A DNA stretch of 64,000 nt from Saccharopolyspora aridisoli (GTDB taxonomy: Bacteria > Actinomycetota > Actinomycetes > Mycobacteriales > Pseudonocardiaceae): contig NZ_SMKV01000016.1 of assembly GCF_004348445.1 (NCBI RefSeq), forward strand, positions 85,209-149,208. The letters are read 5' to 3'. Of the stretch, positions 34,886 to 46,733 are shown one piece after another. Made by a program: the position numbers and the translations under genes. The notes under the pieces are model-generated. The model saw nothing but the letters and a program-made list of their open reading frames with translations, searched no databases and was not told where the DNA came from. Within the stretch, counting starts at the first letter, position 1; each line of letters opens with the position of its first letter.

Positions 34886-35263
34886 ATGGGTCTGTTCGGC
34901 GGGATGATGGGCAACGCCTCGGGGATCGACCCCCGGGCGGCGGCGAAGGAGTTCGGGCGCCTGCTGGCGCAGGACGAGCAGATCCACGCCGCCTACCAGC
35001 TGATCCGGGACTCGCTGATCTTCACCGATCGGCGCCTGATCCTCGTCGACAAGCAAGGCGTGACCGGCCGGAAGACCGAGTACCACTCGATCCCGTACCG
35101 CAGCATCACCCACTTCTCCGTCGAGACCGCAGGCACTTTCGACCTCGACGCCGAGCTCAAGATCTGGATCTCCAGCACTGCCGAGCCGCTCTCGCAGCAG
35201 TTCGGCAAGGGCGTCGACGTCTACGAGGTGCAGGCTCTGCTGGCCGCCTTCGTCGCGCGCTGA
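34886..35263 (+). CDS. Bacterial PH-domain protein
   Basis: A 125-residue protein of the bacterial pleckstrin-homology type (bPH_1/DUF1696). It starts with a short glycine/methionine-rich segment (GLFGGMMGNASG), followed by QLIRDSLIFTDRRLILVDKQGVTGRKTEYHSIPYRSITHFSVETAGTF in order, which is the family core beta-sandwich (residues 42-88), and a C-terminal helix. Binding partners are unknown. ATG 34886 follows GAGGAGCGGGG. Confidence 0.8.
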   Translation: MGLFGGMMGNASGIDPRAAAKEFGRLLAQDEQIHAAYQLIRDSLIFTDRRLILVDKQGVTGRKTEYHSIPYRSITHFSVETAGTFDLDAELKIWISSTAEPLSQQFGKGVDVYEVQALLAAFVAR

Positions 35264-35274
35264 TCCACCGGGTC

Positions 35275-35600
35275 CGGACGTCGATCTCCTGGACTGCTGG
35301 CACTCCTACCTCGGGCCCTACGACCCCACGCCCGGTGAGTGCGTCCACGCCGGCTTCCCTCCTGCGGAGGTCTTCGGGCACCGCAGGAGGCGAACTCTTC
35401 GCGAGGACGGCTCGGTGGTGCGCCTGTTCGCGGCCGGAGCCTGCGCGTTCACCATCGCCACCGACCGCAAGGACTACGCCTCGACCTCCAGCTCGGGGAA
35501 GCGTCGTGCATCGGCCGCCGCGTCGGAGTTCGCGCCGCACCCGCCGATCCAACGGCGATGCGGATCGCGATCGAGCACGGCCGCTCGAATCCACGCCATG
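35275..35600 (+). pseudogene. Gene remnant of unknown family
   Basis: Coding-quality codons without a start: PDVDLLDCWHSYLGPYDPTP then GECVHAGFPPAEVFG and DGSVVRLFAAGACAFTIATD (about 35277-35480). A frameshift follows, and a third-frame stretch (IGRRVGVRAAPADPTAMRIA then IEHGRSN) continues to about 35595. I do not recognise the family. It may be the end of an exchange or decay event next to the PH-domain gene. Confidence 0.4.
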
Positions 35601-36014
35601 GAGTGAGCGTGTGCACTGGGTCGTGCGGTTCGGGTGCGTTTGACTTAATGTCGATCGCGCGTGATCGAATTGCGAGAGGTGCGAGATTCTTCTGCCAATC
35701 GCATCGCGACTGGCTCGGCAGGTGCGAGCGAATTGTCGGACGTGGGGCGCCACGTGCATGCCCGTCTTGCAGGGACGATCTTGGAGGTGCGGCGTGCCGG
35801 ACCACGGTAGGCGGAAGATCCACCGCTGCACCGGATCCACGGGGAGAACGCCCGGCCTGACCAGTGTCGGCTCGCGAGAAATCCGACTCGCGGGTCCGAG
35901 CTGCTCGGCGAGATCGTTTCACCGAATCCGCCGCACCGCCTTAATCGCGCCGTTCGATTGATCAATTTTCGAACGGACCTCCTATTAATTCCTCGACCTT
36001 GCGCGAGTGCGATT
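35600..36014. promoter_or_regulatory. AT-richer control region of the Gtr operon
   Basis: No gene seen. The region is clearly poorer in G+C than its surroundings towards its 3' end (ATTGATCAATTTTC, CTATTAATTCC). CCGTTCGA (35950-35957) and TCGAACGG (35969-35976) form a perfect inverted repeat around a nested TTGATCAA palindrome (35958-35965), 39 bases before the GtrB-type ATG. This is a good operator candidate. TTGACT at 35640 could be a -35 element but lacks a clear partner. Confidence 0.45.
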
Positions 36015-37058
36015 ATGGATCTTTCTGTGGTGATTCCGTGCTTCAACGAGGAGCGCGGTTTGAAGGAGCTCCGCGATGAGCTCAACGCTGTGCTTCCCGC
36101 GCTCGTGAGCCGGTACGAGGTCGTGCTCGTCGACGACGGCAGCACCGACGGCACGCTCGAGGAGGCCCGCCGGCTGAGCAGCCTGGACCCGCGGTACCGG
36201 TACCTGTCGTTGAGCCGCAACTTCGGCAAGGAGGGGGCCATGCTCGCCGGGATCCGGGAGGCGGCCGGCGACCGGGTCCTGATCATGGACGCCGACCTGC
36301 AGCACCCGGCGTGGCTGATCGCGGACATGCTCGAGCTGCTCGATTCCGGCCACGACCAAGTCGTCGCGCGCCGCGACCGGCACGGGGAACCGCGCGTCAG
36401 GTCACTGCTGTCGAAGCTGTACTACATCGGGGTGAACAAGCTCGCGGACGTCCAGCTCGAGGACGGGGTGGGCGACTTCCGGGTGCTCTCCCGCCGGGCG
36501 GTCGACGCGATGCTGGCCATGCCGGAGAGCAACCGGTTCTCCAAGGGGCTGTTCGCCTACGTGGGTTTCCAGACCGCGACCGTTCCGTACCGCAACGTCA
36601 CCCGCAAGTACGACCGGTCCTGCTTCAGCTTCGGCAAGCTCGTCAACTACGGGATCGACGGCGTGGTCTCGTTCAACAGCAAACCGCTCCGCGCGGCGGT
36701 GTACCTGGGCAGCCTGGTCACGCTGCTGGCCTTCGTCTACGCCGTGTACGTGATCTTCCGCGCGTTGGCCGGTTATCCGGGTGTTCCGGGATACGCGACG
36801 CTGATGGTGGGCATCACCGGGTTCGGTGGGATGCAGCTGCTGCTGCTGGGCGTGGTCGGCGAGTACGTCGGACGCATCTACCTCGAATCGAAGAATCGAC
36901 CGCCCTACTTCATCAAGGAGTCCGGTGGTTCGGTGATGCCTCCCGCGCAGGAAGGCTCGGACAGCGCCCCGAGGATGATCGTGCCCCGGCGCCCCTCCGA
37001 CGGCCCGCTGGTCGCCGACCCCGGCACGGGCAACGGAGGGCAGCAGTGCGCGGACTGA
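36015..37058 (+). CDS. GtrB/DPM1-like polyprenyl-phosphate glycosyltransferase
   Basis: A 347-residue GT2 enzyme that loads a sugar on undecaprenyl phosphate. The GT-A domain begins MDLSVVIPCFNEERGL and has VLVDDGSTDGT (residues 37-47), SRNFGKEGAMLAGIREA and the metal motif IMDADLQHP. GVGDFRVLSRRAV follows. Two C-terminal helices (about 238-260 and 270-292) end in GRIYLESKNRPPY. ATG 36015 fits the family start; the upstream in-frame ATG 35958 lies within the operator-like palindrome. Weak ribosome site. Confidence 0.88.
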   Translation: MDLSVVIPCFNEERGLKELRDELNAVLPALVSRYEVVLVDDGSTDGTLEEARRLSSLDPRYRYLSLSRNFGKEGAMLAGIREAAGDRVLIMDADLQHPAWLIADMLELLDSGHDQVVARRDRHGEPRVRSLLSKLYYIGVNKLADVQLEDGVGDFRVLSRRAVDAMLAMPESNRFSKGLFAYVGFQTATVPYRNVTRKYDRSCFSFGKLVNYGIDGVVSFNSKPLRAAVYLGSLVTLLAFVYAVYVIFRALAGYPGVPGYATLMVGITGFGGMQLLLLGVVGEYVGRIYLESKNRPPYFIKESGGSVMPPAQEGSDSAPRMIVPRRPSDGPLVADPGTGNGGQQCAD

Positions 37059-37477
37059 ACGAACCCGGCAGGTTCGCGCGCTTCGTGGGGGTGGGGGCCG
37101 TGAACACGGTCGTGCACTACTCGGTCTACCTCGCGACGTGGCCGCTGGTCGGATACCTGGTCGCGCACGTGCTCGCCACGATCGCGGCGATGTCGGTGTC
37201 CTACGTGCTCAACTGCCGGTACACCTTCCGCGTCCGGCCGCGGCTGCGGACCTTCCTGCTCTACCCGGTGTCGAACTGCGTCAACCTAGGGCTCAGCGCC
37301 GCCGCGATGTGGCTGCTGGTCGAAGTGGTCGGCATCCACCCGTTGCTGGCGACCGTGCTCGGCGGCCTGGTGGCCACCCCGGCCACCTACCTGGTGAGCC
37401 GCCTGGTCCTGACCTCCCGGAACCGCTCGCTCCGCCCTGGGCCCGATGAGTCGTTGCGGATGGGGAGGACATCGTGA
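37046..37477 (+). CDS. GtrA-family membrane protein (flippase)
   Basis: A 143-residue, four-helix GtrA-like protein, thought to flip polyprenyl-phosphate-linked sugars across the membrane. It begins FARFVGVGAVNTVVHYSVYL (residues 9-28) and has VSYVLNCRYTFRVRPRLRTFLLYPVSN and VATPATYLVSRLVL, all typical. GTG 37046 overlaps the glycosyltransferase by 13 bases and has ACGGAGGG upstream. It is the middle gene of a Gtr three-component system. Confidence 0.88.
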   Translation: MRGLNEPGRFARFVGVGAVNTVVHYSVYLATWPLVGYLVAHVLATIAAMSVSYVLNCRYTFRVRPRLRTFLLYPVSNCVNLGLSAAAMWLLVEVVGIHPLLATVLGGLVATPATYLVSRLVLTSRNRSLRPGPDESLRMGRTS

Positions 37478-39708
37478 CGCAAGCTGTCGCTGTCGCTCCG
37501 GCCGAGAACGTGAAGCCTCACGGGGCCGATGCCGCCCGCGGTCCCGGTCGGGTGTCGGCGCCGTTGATCACCTGCCTCCTCGTGGCCGCCCTGGCGCAGC
37601 TGCCCGTCCTGCGCCCGGGGTGGTTCTACTTCGCCGACGACTCGGCCACTCAAGTCCTGCCCATGTGGTACCACCTGGGCCACCAGGTGCGGAACGGGAC
37701 CTGGCCGCCGGTGCTGGACCCGGACCTGCTGATGGGCGGGAACCTCGCCGCCGAAACGCTGTACGGCATCTGGAACCCGGTCAACGCCGTGGTGTGGGTG
37801 GGGGTTTCGTTCGCCGCGGACGTGGGGGTCGCCGGCATCGTCGTGCGGACGGTCGCGCTCGCGGCGGTCGCGCTGGGCTGCTACCTGCTGTGCCGCGAGT
37901 ACGGAGCCGCCCGGTGGTCGGCGAGCGCGCTCGCCACCGCGCTGCCGCTGACCGGTTCGCTGCTGCACTTCGACGCCGCGAAGTGGCCCGCCGCGCTCCT
38001 GGCGTTCGTGTGGGTTCCGTTCGTCTGGCTGGTCGCGCGCCGCATGGTGCGCGGTCGCACCAACGCCTTCTGGATCTTCCTGCTCGGAGCGCTCGCGGTG
38101 ACCGCGGGAAACCCCTACGGCCTGCTCGGTGTGTGCGTGGTCCTCGCGGCCCTGCTGATCGAGGCCGGGTTGCTGCGGCGATGGGCAGCGGCCTACCGGC
38201 TCGTGCTCGTCTCGGCGGCGATCGCGGCGGTCGTGCCGCTGGTGTACCTGCCGCTGGTGCGCACCGCGCACATGACCTGGCGCAGCACCTCTGGCGGCAT
38301 CCACAACAGCGGTGGGCTCGCGCCGCACCTGGACGATCTGCTCAACCTCAGCATGCCGACCTACGTCCCCGCCATTCCCGGTGTGGGTGTGCCCGCGGTG
38401 TACTTCTGCTGGTTCGCGGTCCCGCTTGCGTTCTGGTGCGACTGGTCGGTGTTGCGCAGGCGGTCGCGCGAGCTCGCCGGGCCCTTGGTGATCGCGGTCG
38501 TGTACCTGCTGGTCGTCCTGGGACCGTCCGAGGTGTGGATGTTCCGCTGGCCGCTGCGGGTGGTTCACTACGGCTACCTCGCCCTGGCCGTGCTGCTGGC
38601 CGTGGTGCTGGCCGCCGGGCTACGGCTGGATCGCCCGCGTGCTCGTGCGGCTGCCACGGCTGTCTTCCTGCTGTTGGCGGTGTACTTCAGCGCCGAGCGC
38701 AGTCCGGGTCTGGTGACGCTGCGCCGCGCGGTGCTCATCTCGCTCCTCATCGGACTGCTGGTCACCGCGGGCTTGGCCCTCTACCGCGCGCGCGGGAGCA
38801 AGCCGCTGGTCGCGGTGCTGCAGGTGGGCACCGCGCTCACCTTCTGCGCGCAGTGCTTGTGGTTCATCGGCGGCGGTGCCGACTTGCAGTACTACTTCCC
38901 GAGTTCTCCGGAGCAGATGCGGGAGAACTACGCCGGACGTTACGAGGGGCGCGTGCTGCAGATCGCCGACACCGCGCTCAACGAGCCGGGCCCTGGGGAG
39001 GAATCGCGCGAGATGTGGCGCGACATGACCATGGGCAACGCCTTCCTCCTGTCCGGTGTGGACGGTCTCGGCTCGTACACCGGGATCGGTTTCCGCGAGC
39101 TGACCGACGTGCTGTGCATGCGCTACGACGGATCGTCGTGCCCGGCGGCCTACGACGCGCTGTGGCGCCCCCCGCCCGGTGCGGACGTCCGGCTCGCGGA
39201 CCTCCTGCTGCTGGACACGGTCGTCGTCCAACACGAGATCGTCCCGCAGCCGGTCGTGCCGGAGGGCTGGCACCTCGTCGAGCGGAACTCCCGGATCAGC
39301 GTCCTGCGGCGGGATGTCCCGGCCTCAGCCGGAACGGGACACCTCAGCTGGGCCTCGCCGCACCTGCGAGTGGTCTCCGACGTCTCCGACGGGCCGCGCA
39401 CCGAAGGGGTCGACGTCCTCCGAAGCGGCGGAGGGGCCGGGCGGCTGGTCTTCGCGAGGATGGCTTGGCCCGGCTACACCGCGACCTGGAACGGCTCCGA
39501 GGTTCCCGCTCACGCCGGGCCCGCCGGCCTGCTGGAAGTCGCGTTGCCCGCTGGGCCGCCAGGGCCGGGGCGGTTGGAACTCACCTGGACGCCGCCGAGC
39601 ATGCGCTTGGGGCTCGGGTCCGCGGCGGGCGGCGCGCTGCTCGCCGCGGGCGTCGGGATCCAGCAGGTCACCGCACGTCGCCGGGAGTCCGCCGGAGCTC
39701 CTCGATGA
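37474..39708 (+). CDS. YfhO-like polytopic membrane glycosyltransferase/GtrC-type protein
   Basis: A 744-residue membrane protein with about 12 hydrophobic segments in residues 30-460 and a roughly 280-residue extracytoplasmic C-terminal part before a last helix. The first outer loop has FYFADDSATQVLPMWYHLG, the acidic pair typical of GT-C/YfhO proteins, and the C-terminal part ends with the YfhO-like FARMAWPGYTATWNGSEV pattern. It probably moves the lipid-linked sugar to an outside acceptor such as teichoic acid or glycan. GTG 37474 overlaps the GtrA stop by 4 bases. Confidence 0.75.
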   Translation: MTQAVAVAPAENVKPHGADAARGPGRVSAPLITCLLVAALAQLPVLRPGWFYFADDSATQVLPMWYHLGHQVRNGTWPPVLDPDLLMGGNLAAETLYGIWNPVNAVVWVGVSFAADVGVAGIVVRTVALAAVALGCYLLCREYGAARWSASALATALPLTGSLLHFDAAKWPAALLAFVWVPFVWLVARRMVRGRTNAFWIFLLGALAVTAGNPYGLLGVCVVLAALLIEAGLLRRWAAAYRLVLVSAAIAAVVPLVYLPLVRTAHMTWRSTSGGIHNSGGLAPHLDDLLNLSMPTYVPAIPGVGVPAVYFCWFAVPLAFWCDWSVLRRRSRELAGPLVIAVVYLLVVLGPSEVWMFRWPLRVVHYGYLALAVLLAVVLAAGLRLDRPRARAAATAVFLLLAVYFSAERSPGLVTLRRAVLISLLIGLLVTAGLALYRARGSKPLVAVLQVGTALTFCAQCLWFIGGGADLQYYFPSSPEQMRENYAGRYEGRVLQIADTALNEPGPGEESREMWRDMTMGNAFLLSGVDGLGSYTGIGFRELTDVLCMRYDGSSCPAAYDALWRPPPGADVRLADLLLLDTVVVQHEIVPQPVVPEGWHLVERNSRISVLRRDVPASAGTGHLSWASPHLRVVSDVSDGPRTEGVDVLRSGGGAGRLVFARMAWPGYTATWNGSEVPAHAGPAGLLEVALPAGPPGPGRLELTWTPPSMRLGLGSAAGGALLAAGVGIQQVTARRRESAGAPR

Positions 39709-41645
39709 GCAGAACGATCACGTTCGGCATCGCGGCCGTGCTCGTGTTCCTGGCCACCTGCCAAGCGCCGCCGCAGCGCGACGCTGCCCGGCCCGAGCCG
39801 CTCCCGCAGCCGCACTACGCGCAGGTGACCGCGCACCCCGACGACGACTTGCTGTTCATGAACCCCGACCTGGCCGAGGGGCTGCGCAGCGGACACCCCA
39901 CGACCGGCATCTACCTCACCGCGGGCGAAGCGGCCGTGCCGGACCAGGCGGGCTACAGCGCGGCGAGGCAGGAAGGCACCCGGGCCGCCTACGCGCGGAT
40001 GGTCCGCAAGCCCAACGAGTGGTCGCGTGGCACGATCCCGGTGGGGCGCGGGCGCTTGGCCGAGGTCGACACGTTGCACGCCGATCCCGACGTCAGGCTG
40101 GTCTTCCTGAACCTGCCCGAAGACGCCAACCCGCAGTCGGGGCGACACGCGTTGTCCAGGCTGCGGCACGATCCCGCGCTCACCGTCACCACGACGGTTC
40201 CGGCGGGCGCCGCCGTGCCACACCCGCAGCTGTTCGATCGGCGTGCGGTGGTCGAGTCCATCACCGCGCTGCTGGACGCGTTCCAGCCCACCGTGATGCG
40301 CCTGCAGGACGACCAGCCCGACAGGCGCTACCAGTCCAACTGGGTCGGGGTGCACAACCACCCGGATCACGTCGCCGGCGCGGCGTTGGCGAAGGAGGCG
40401 CTCGCCGCGCACCGGCCGCGCGCCTTCTCGCCGATGGTGCTGACCTACCGCGACTACAACGTCGCCGACACCCCCTCGGCGCTGTCCGATGAGGACAAGG
40501 GCACGACCCGCGAGGCGTTCGCCGCGTACGCGGCTCACGACGTGCTCGCCAAGGGCGGCATCTACCGGAGTTGGAGCGACAACAGCGCCTACCGGTGGCC
40601 GCGAGGAGGGGGGTGGGCAGTCCGAGGTGGAGATGGTGTGGTGCGTGCGTTCTCGGTGCGAGCGCACGGTCTCGCGCGCTGGACGCGCACTCCGCAGGGC
40701 TTCTGGAACGGCCCTGAGCTGATGCCGCTCCCGGAACCGCTCCGCCCGCGGATCTCGTTGCTGGGAGAGGGGCAGAGGCAGCCGGTGCTGGTCGCTCAGA
40801 GCGGGGACGGTTCCCGAATCCTGCTCCTGCGGCAGGAGAGGTCGGGCGTCTGGCCCCGGCGGTGGGAAGTGGTGGACGCCCCCGCCGCGGCCGATCCAGC
40901 TCAGAACGGCCCGCCCGCCGCCACAGTGGATTCCGATGGCCGGATCGTGCTGGCGGTGAAGAACGCCGCCGGTGGTGTCAGCATCCGCAGGGAGAGCTCG
41001 CCGGGCAGCTCGCGGTGGCAACCGTGGTCCGATCTCGTCGGCACCGACGCTCAGGACGGCGTTTCGATCGTTGCCGGCGTCGGCGGCGTGGCGCACGTGT
41101 TCGCGACCACGCGTGAGCAGGTGCTGCACTGGGAAGTCCCGCGTTCCGGAGGCGCGCGTGCCGAAGCGGTGCCGATCGGCCCGGCCAGGCCGGCGGGCGC
41201 TCCGGTGACCGAGCGCGCTCGCGACGGGTTGATCCGACTGCTCGTGCGCACTGACCGAGGCGGTGAGCTGGTCGAGCGGACGCTGACCCCGCAAGGCTGG
41301 CGGGGCGGCCCAGTGACGTCCCCCGGCCCCGGTGGGATCGGTGATCCGGTCGCGGCGGGACCGGGGCCGCACGGCTTCGCGGACCTGGTCCGGGTGGCTC
41401 GTGACGGTGCGGGGAACGTCCACGTCGCGGATCTGGCAGGAGGTGGGTGGGTCGACGTGGGCGGATCGGTCACCGACCACCCCGCCCCGGTCGTCGAGCC
41501 CAACGGCGACATCACGCTCGTCGGGCTCGGTGTCGACGGCGGGCTGGTGGTCAACACCGGTGCGCATGGCCCCGGCGGTCTCAGGTTCGCGGGATGGCGT
41601 CCCGCGGTGGTCGAGCCCCCGGTTGCCGCTGCGGGGGCGGACTGA
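39705..41645 (+). CDS. Exported PIG-L-family deacetylase with C-terminal propeller-like domain
   Basis: A 646-residue protein. Residues 1-20 are a signal segment ending FLATC, a possible though imperfect lipobox. The zinc deacetylase domain has TAHPDDDLLFMNPD (residues 42-55) and the second metal motif VGVHNHPDHVAGAA near 208-221. Residues 310-646 are repeats with the spacing of lectin-like beta-propellers (several units starting with V-x-A-R or RWTRTPQGFWNGP). It would de-N-acetylate an extracellular sugar, possibly the one added by the Gtr genes it overlaps (4-base ATGA). Confidence 0.78.
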   Translation: MSRTITFGIAAVLVFLATCQAPPQRDAARPEPLPQPHYAQVTAHPDDDLLFMNPDLAEGLRSGHPTTGIYLTAGEAAVPDQAGYSAARQEGTRAAYARMVRKPNEWSRGTIPVGRGRLAEVDTLHADPDVRLVFLNLPEDANPQSGRHALSRLRHDPALTVTTTVPAGAAVPHPQLFDRRAVVESITALLDAFQPTVMRLQDDQPDRRYQSNWVGVHNHPDHVAGAALAKEALAAHRPRAFSPMVLTYRDYNVADTPSALSDEDKGTTREAFAAYAAHDVLAKGGIYRSWSDNSAYRWPRGGGWAVRGGDGVVRAFSVRAHGLARWTRTPQGFWNGPELMPLPEPLRPRISLLGEGQRQPVLVAQSGDGSRILLLRQERSGVWPRRWEVVDAPAAADPAQNGPPAATVDSDGRIVLAVKNAAGGVSIRRESSPGSSRWQPWSDLVGTDAQDGVSIVAGVGGVAHVFATTREQVLHWEVPRSGGARAEAVPIGPARPAGAPVTERARDGLIRLLVRTDRGGELVERTLTPQGWRGGPVTSPGPGGIGDPVAAGPGPHGFADLVRVARDGAGNVHVADLAGGGWVDVGGSVTDHPAPVVEPNGDITLVGLGVDGGLVVNTGAHGPGGLRFAGWRPAVVEPPVAAAGAD

Positions 41646-41702
41646 AGGCGAACCGGACCGACCGGGCGTTCCCGGCGCATCCGGGCGTCGGATACTACCG
41701 GG

Positions 41703-43966
<2,264 letters not shown>

Positions 43967-43972
<6 letters not shown>

Positions 43973-44539
43973 CACGACGTCGAAGACGTTCTTCTGGATG
44001 CCGTTGGAGTAGACCTCGTGCTCGACGAGCCGGAGCTTCTGGGCGTCCTTGTCGGTGCTGCTGAACAGGCGCTTGCCCGCGCCGAGCAGGAGCGGGAAGA
44101 CCAGCAGGTGGTAGCGGTCGATGAGCCCGGCGTCGGAGAGCGCGCGGTTGAGGGTCGCGCTGCCGTGCATGATGATCGGCCCACCCTCGGTCTCCTTGAG
44201 CGCGGCGACCTCGTCCACCGAGCGCAGGATCGTGGTCGGCCCCCAGCCGGTGACCAGCGCGTCGTCGGTGAGCTCGGTGGACACCACGTACTTAAGCATG
44301 TCCTTGTACTCGGCGAAGTCCTCCATCGACGGCCAGACCGGGCTGAACGCCTCGTAGCTGACCCGGCCCAGCAGCATCGCGGTGGCCTCCTGCTGCTCCC
44401 GGCCCTTGATCTCGAACGCCTCCGGCAGGAACTCGACGTGCTTGAACGTCCATCCCGAGTTGCGGTAACCGGGCTCGCCACCGGGGGCCTCCACGACGCC
44501 GTCGAGCGAGACGAAAGCCGAGCTGATGAGGGTGCGCAT
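43967..44539 (-). CDS. RibD/dihydrofolate-reductase-like domain protein
   Basis: A 190-residue stand-alone reductase-like protein of the family common in actinobacteria. It starts LISSAFVSLDGVVEAPGGEP and has EATAMLLGRVSYEAFSPVWP, KYVVSTELTDDAL, PIIMHGSATLNRALSDAGLIDRYHLLVFPLLLGAGKRLF. The NADPH-binding glycine and the family topology are kept; the substrate is unknown. It is only a distant relative of the cluster reductase at 29.4 kb. Confidence 0.85.
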
Positions 44540-44647
44540 GGGAAGAACTCTCCTTGATCTCGATTGTCTGCTCGTGTGGACTCCCGGCCGGACCAGAACT
44601 CATCGGTGGGGTCGCTCGTGCAGCTCAGCGGAGGGAGTTCCACTGCG

Positions 44648-44660
44648 CAGAACAATTCTG
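44648..44660. promoter_or_regulatory. Palindrome before the ROK regulator
   Basis: CAGAACAATTCTG, a perfect 5-3-5 inverted repeat 36 bases before the ROK ATG. It could be the operator for autoregulation and for the transport operon behind it. Confidence 0.4.
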
Positions 44661-44695
44661 TCGGACCCTTGCCGGAAAAATGGAGCCGTTCGAGC

Positions 44696-45915
44696 ATGTC
44701 CGACATGCGATTGCCAGGCGAGGCGCACGCGCTGGTGCGGCACACCCACCAGGAGCGGGTGCTGCGCGCGCTCCGCGAGCGGGGTGCGCTGAGCCGCGGT
44801 GAGATCGCCAGTGCGGTGGGACTGTCCCGCACCACCATCTCGGAGATCACCCGTGACCTGCTGCGACACGGCGCGATCGTCGTGGTCGACACCGATGCGG
44901 CGTCGCGGGCGGGAAGCGGTCGGCCCGCCGAGCAGCTCGCGCTGGACCCCAACTCCGGGCAGTTCCTGGGCGTGGACTTCGGGCACCGGCGGGTGCACGT
45001 GGCGATCGCCGACGCCGCCCACGAGATCCTGGCTTCCGGACGTCAGGCCTACCACGACAGCACCGGGTGGCCGGAGCGCATGGAAACCGCCTTCGAGCTC
45101 ATCGACCGCCTCAGCGCCGCGCGGGGCGTGCACTTCCGGGCCTTGCAGGGGGTCGGGATCGGCGTCACCGGGCCGCATCCGCGCTCGTCGGCCCCGCACG
45201 CCCCGGAAGGCGCGTTCGGCCCGGGGTTCGCCGCCGCGCGCGACGACGTGGACGTCTCCTTCGCCGAGCGCTTCGGCGCACCGGTGATGGTGCACAACAA
45301 CACCCGCCTCGCGGCGCTGGCCGAAGCGCTCGCAGGCGACGCCAACGCCGAGAACGTGCTCTACGTGCGGTTGTCCGACGGCGTCGGCGGTGCCCTGGTG
45401 ATCGGCGGGCGGCTCGTGCCCGGGGCCACCGGCCTGGCCGGCGAACTCGGTCACGTCACCGTCGTCCCAGGTGGTGCGCGCTGCCGCTGCGGCAAGGACG
45501 GCTGCTTGGAGACGGTCGCCTCGGTCCCGGCGATGCTGGCGGCTTGCAGGAAGCGCGGTGCCGACGTCGATTCCCTCGACGAGCTGGCGAGCTCCGGCGA
45601 CCCCGTTGTCGCGCAAGTGCTGCGCGACGCGGCTCGTGCGCTGGGGCGGGCCGTGGGCGTGGTGGCGATGGTGTTCAACCCGGCCGAGGTCGTGATCGGC
45701 GGCGACATCGCCCGGCTGGCACCGGTGATCGTCGAGCAGACCAGCGACACCGTCGGTGCCGAGCTGTTCCCGTGGGTTGCGGCGAAACCGGTCGTCCGCT
45801 GCGCGCGTCTCGCCGACGACGACGGCGCCACCGGAGCCCTGGCCGCGCTCTTCCGCAGCTCACCCCTGCTCGCCGACTACCCGGAACCGGCACCGAACTG
45901 CGCTCTTCGGCATGA
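44696..45915 (+). CDS. ROK-family transcriptional regulator with lost stop codon
   Basis: About 405 residues: an N-terminal winged helix ([20 protein letters not shown] then [19 protein letters not shown]), then a sugar-kinase-like ROK domain with [40 protein letters not shown] and the zinc motif [10 protein letters not shown]. After the family end ([13 protein letters not shown]) the reading frame has no stop; it stays open through the permease gene and into the ATPase gene frame to 47518. A single-base shift near the end would give the TGA at 45913-45915, used here as the nominal end. Either a recent frameshift or a sequence error. Confidence 0.7.
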
Positions 45916-45929
45916 AGGAGTACCCGACC

Positions 45930-46733
45930 ATGGCAGTCCTCAGCGAGCGCGACGCCGCGCCGAAGGCCGATCCGGGGCCCGCGCCACGCAGGCGCAGCGC
46001 GCCGCTGGTGCTCAACGCCGCCTCGATCCTGCTCGGCATCGGTGTGTGGTGGTTCCTCGCGGCGCTGGGCATCAAGATCCCGGCACCACCCGAGGTCGCC
46101 GCCAGGGCGGTCGAGATGGCCGCCGAGGGAACCTTGCTCGACGACACCGCGGCCAGCCTCGGGCGGGTGCTGGCCGGGTTCGCGCTGGGCACCGCGCTGG
46201 CGGTCGTGATGGGCTTCCTGATGGGCTGGTACCGGCCGGTGCGCGCGCTGGCCGAGCCGTGGGTGCAGTTCTTCCGCACCATCCCGCCGCTGGCCATCAT
46301 CCCGCTGGCGATCGTGCTGATGGGCATCGGCGAGGTCCCGAAAATCTTCGTGATCTTCCTGGCCGCGTTCCTGGCCTGCGTCATCTCGACGCTGCAGGGA
46401 GTGGTCACGGTGGATCCGACGCTGATCAACGCCGCGCGGGTCCTGGGAGCCGGGGACGCGACGATCTTCGGCAAGGTCGTGGTGCCGGCGTCCGCGCCGT
46501 TCATCCTCGTCGGCATGCGCGTCGGCCTCGGATCGGCGTGGGCGACGGTGGTGGCGGCCGAACTCATCGCCGCGCAAGGAGGTCTCGGCTTCCGGATGCA
46601 GAACGCCCAGCTGTACTACGACCTACCGACGATCTTCGTCAGCCTGATCACCATCGGCGTCCTCGGCTTGGTCATGGACCGGCTGCTGCTGCTCGCCGAA
46701 CGCAAGCTGACCGGATGGCAGGAGCGGCAGTGA
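45930..46733 (+). CDS. ABC transporter permease (SsuC/TauC/NitT type)
   Basis: A 267-residue inner-membrane permease with six helices. After [19 protein letters not shown] come [45 protein letters not shown] and the EAA-like loop [21 protein letters not shown]. The family takes up sulfonates, taurine, nitrate or similar organic anions. ATG 45930 has AAGGAG nine bases upstream; ATG 45912 overlaps that site. It forms a transporter with the next two genes. Confidence 0.88.
   Translation: MAVLSERDAAPKADPGPAPRRRSAPLVLNAASILLGIGVWWFLAALGIKIPAPPEVAARAVEMAAEGTLLDDTAASLGRVLAGFALGTALAVVMGFLMGWYRPVRALAEPWVQFFRTIPPLAIIPLAIVLMGIGEVPKIFVIFLAAFLACVISTLQGVVTVDPTLINAARVLGAGDATIFGKVVVPASAPFILVGMRVGLGSAWATVVAAELIAAQGGLGFRMQNAQLYYDLPTIFVSLITIGVLGLVMDRLLLLAERKLTGWQERQ

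Noticed and set aside
34728..34907. Possible 59-codon gene before the PH-domain gene
   Set aside because: No ribosome site, no recognisable product, and its end overlaps the PH-domain gene in another frame.
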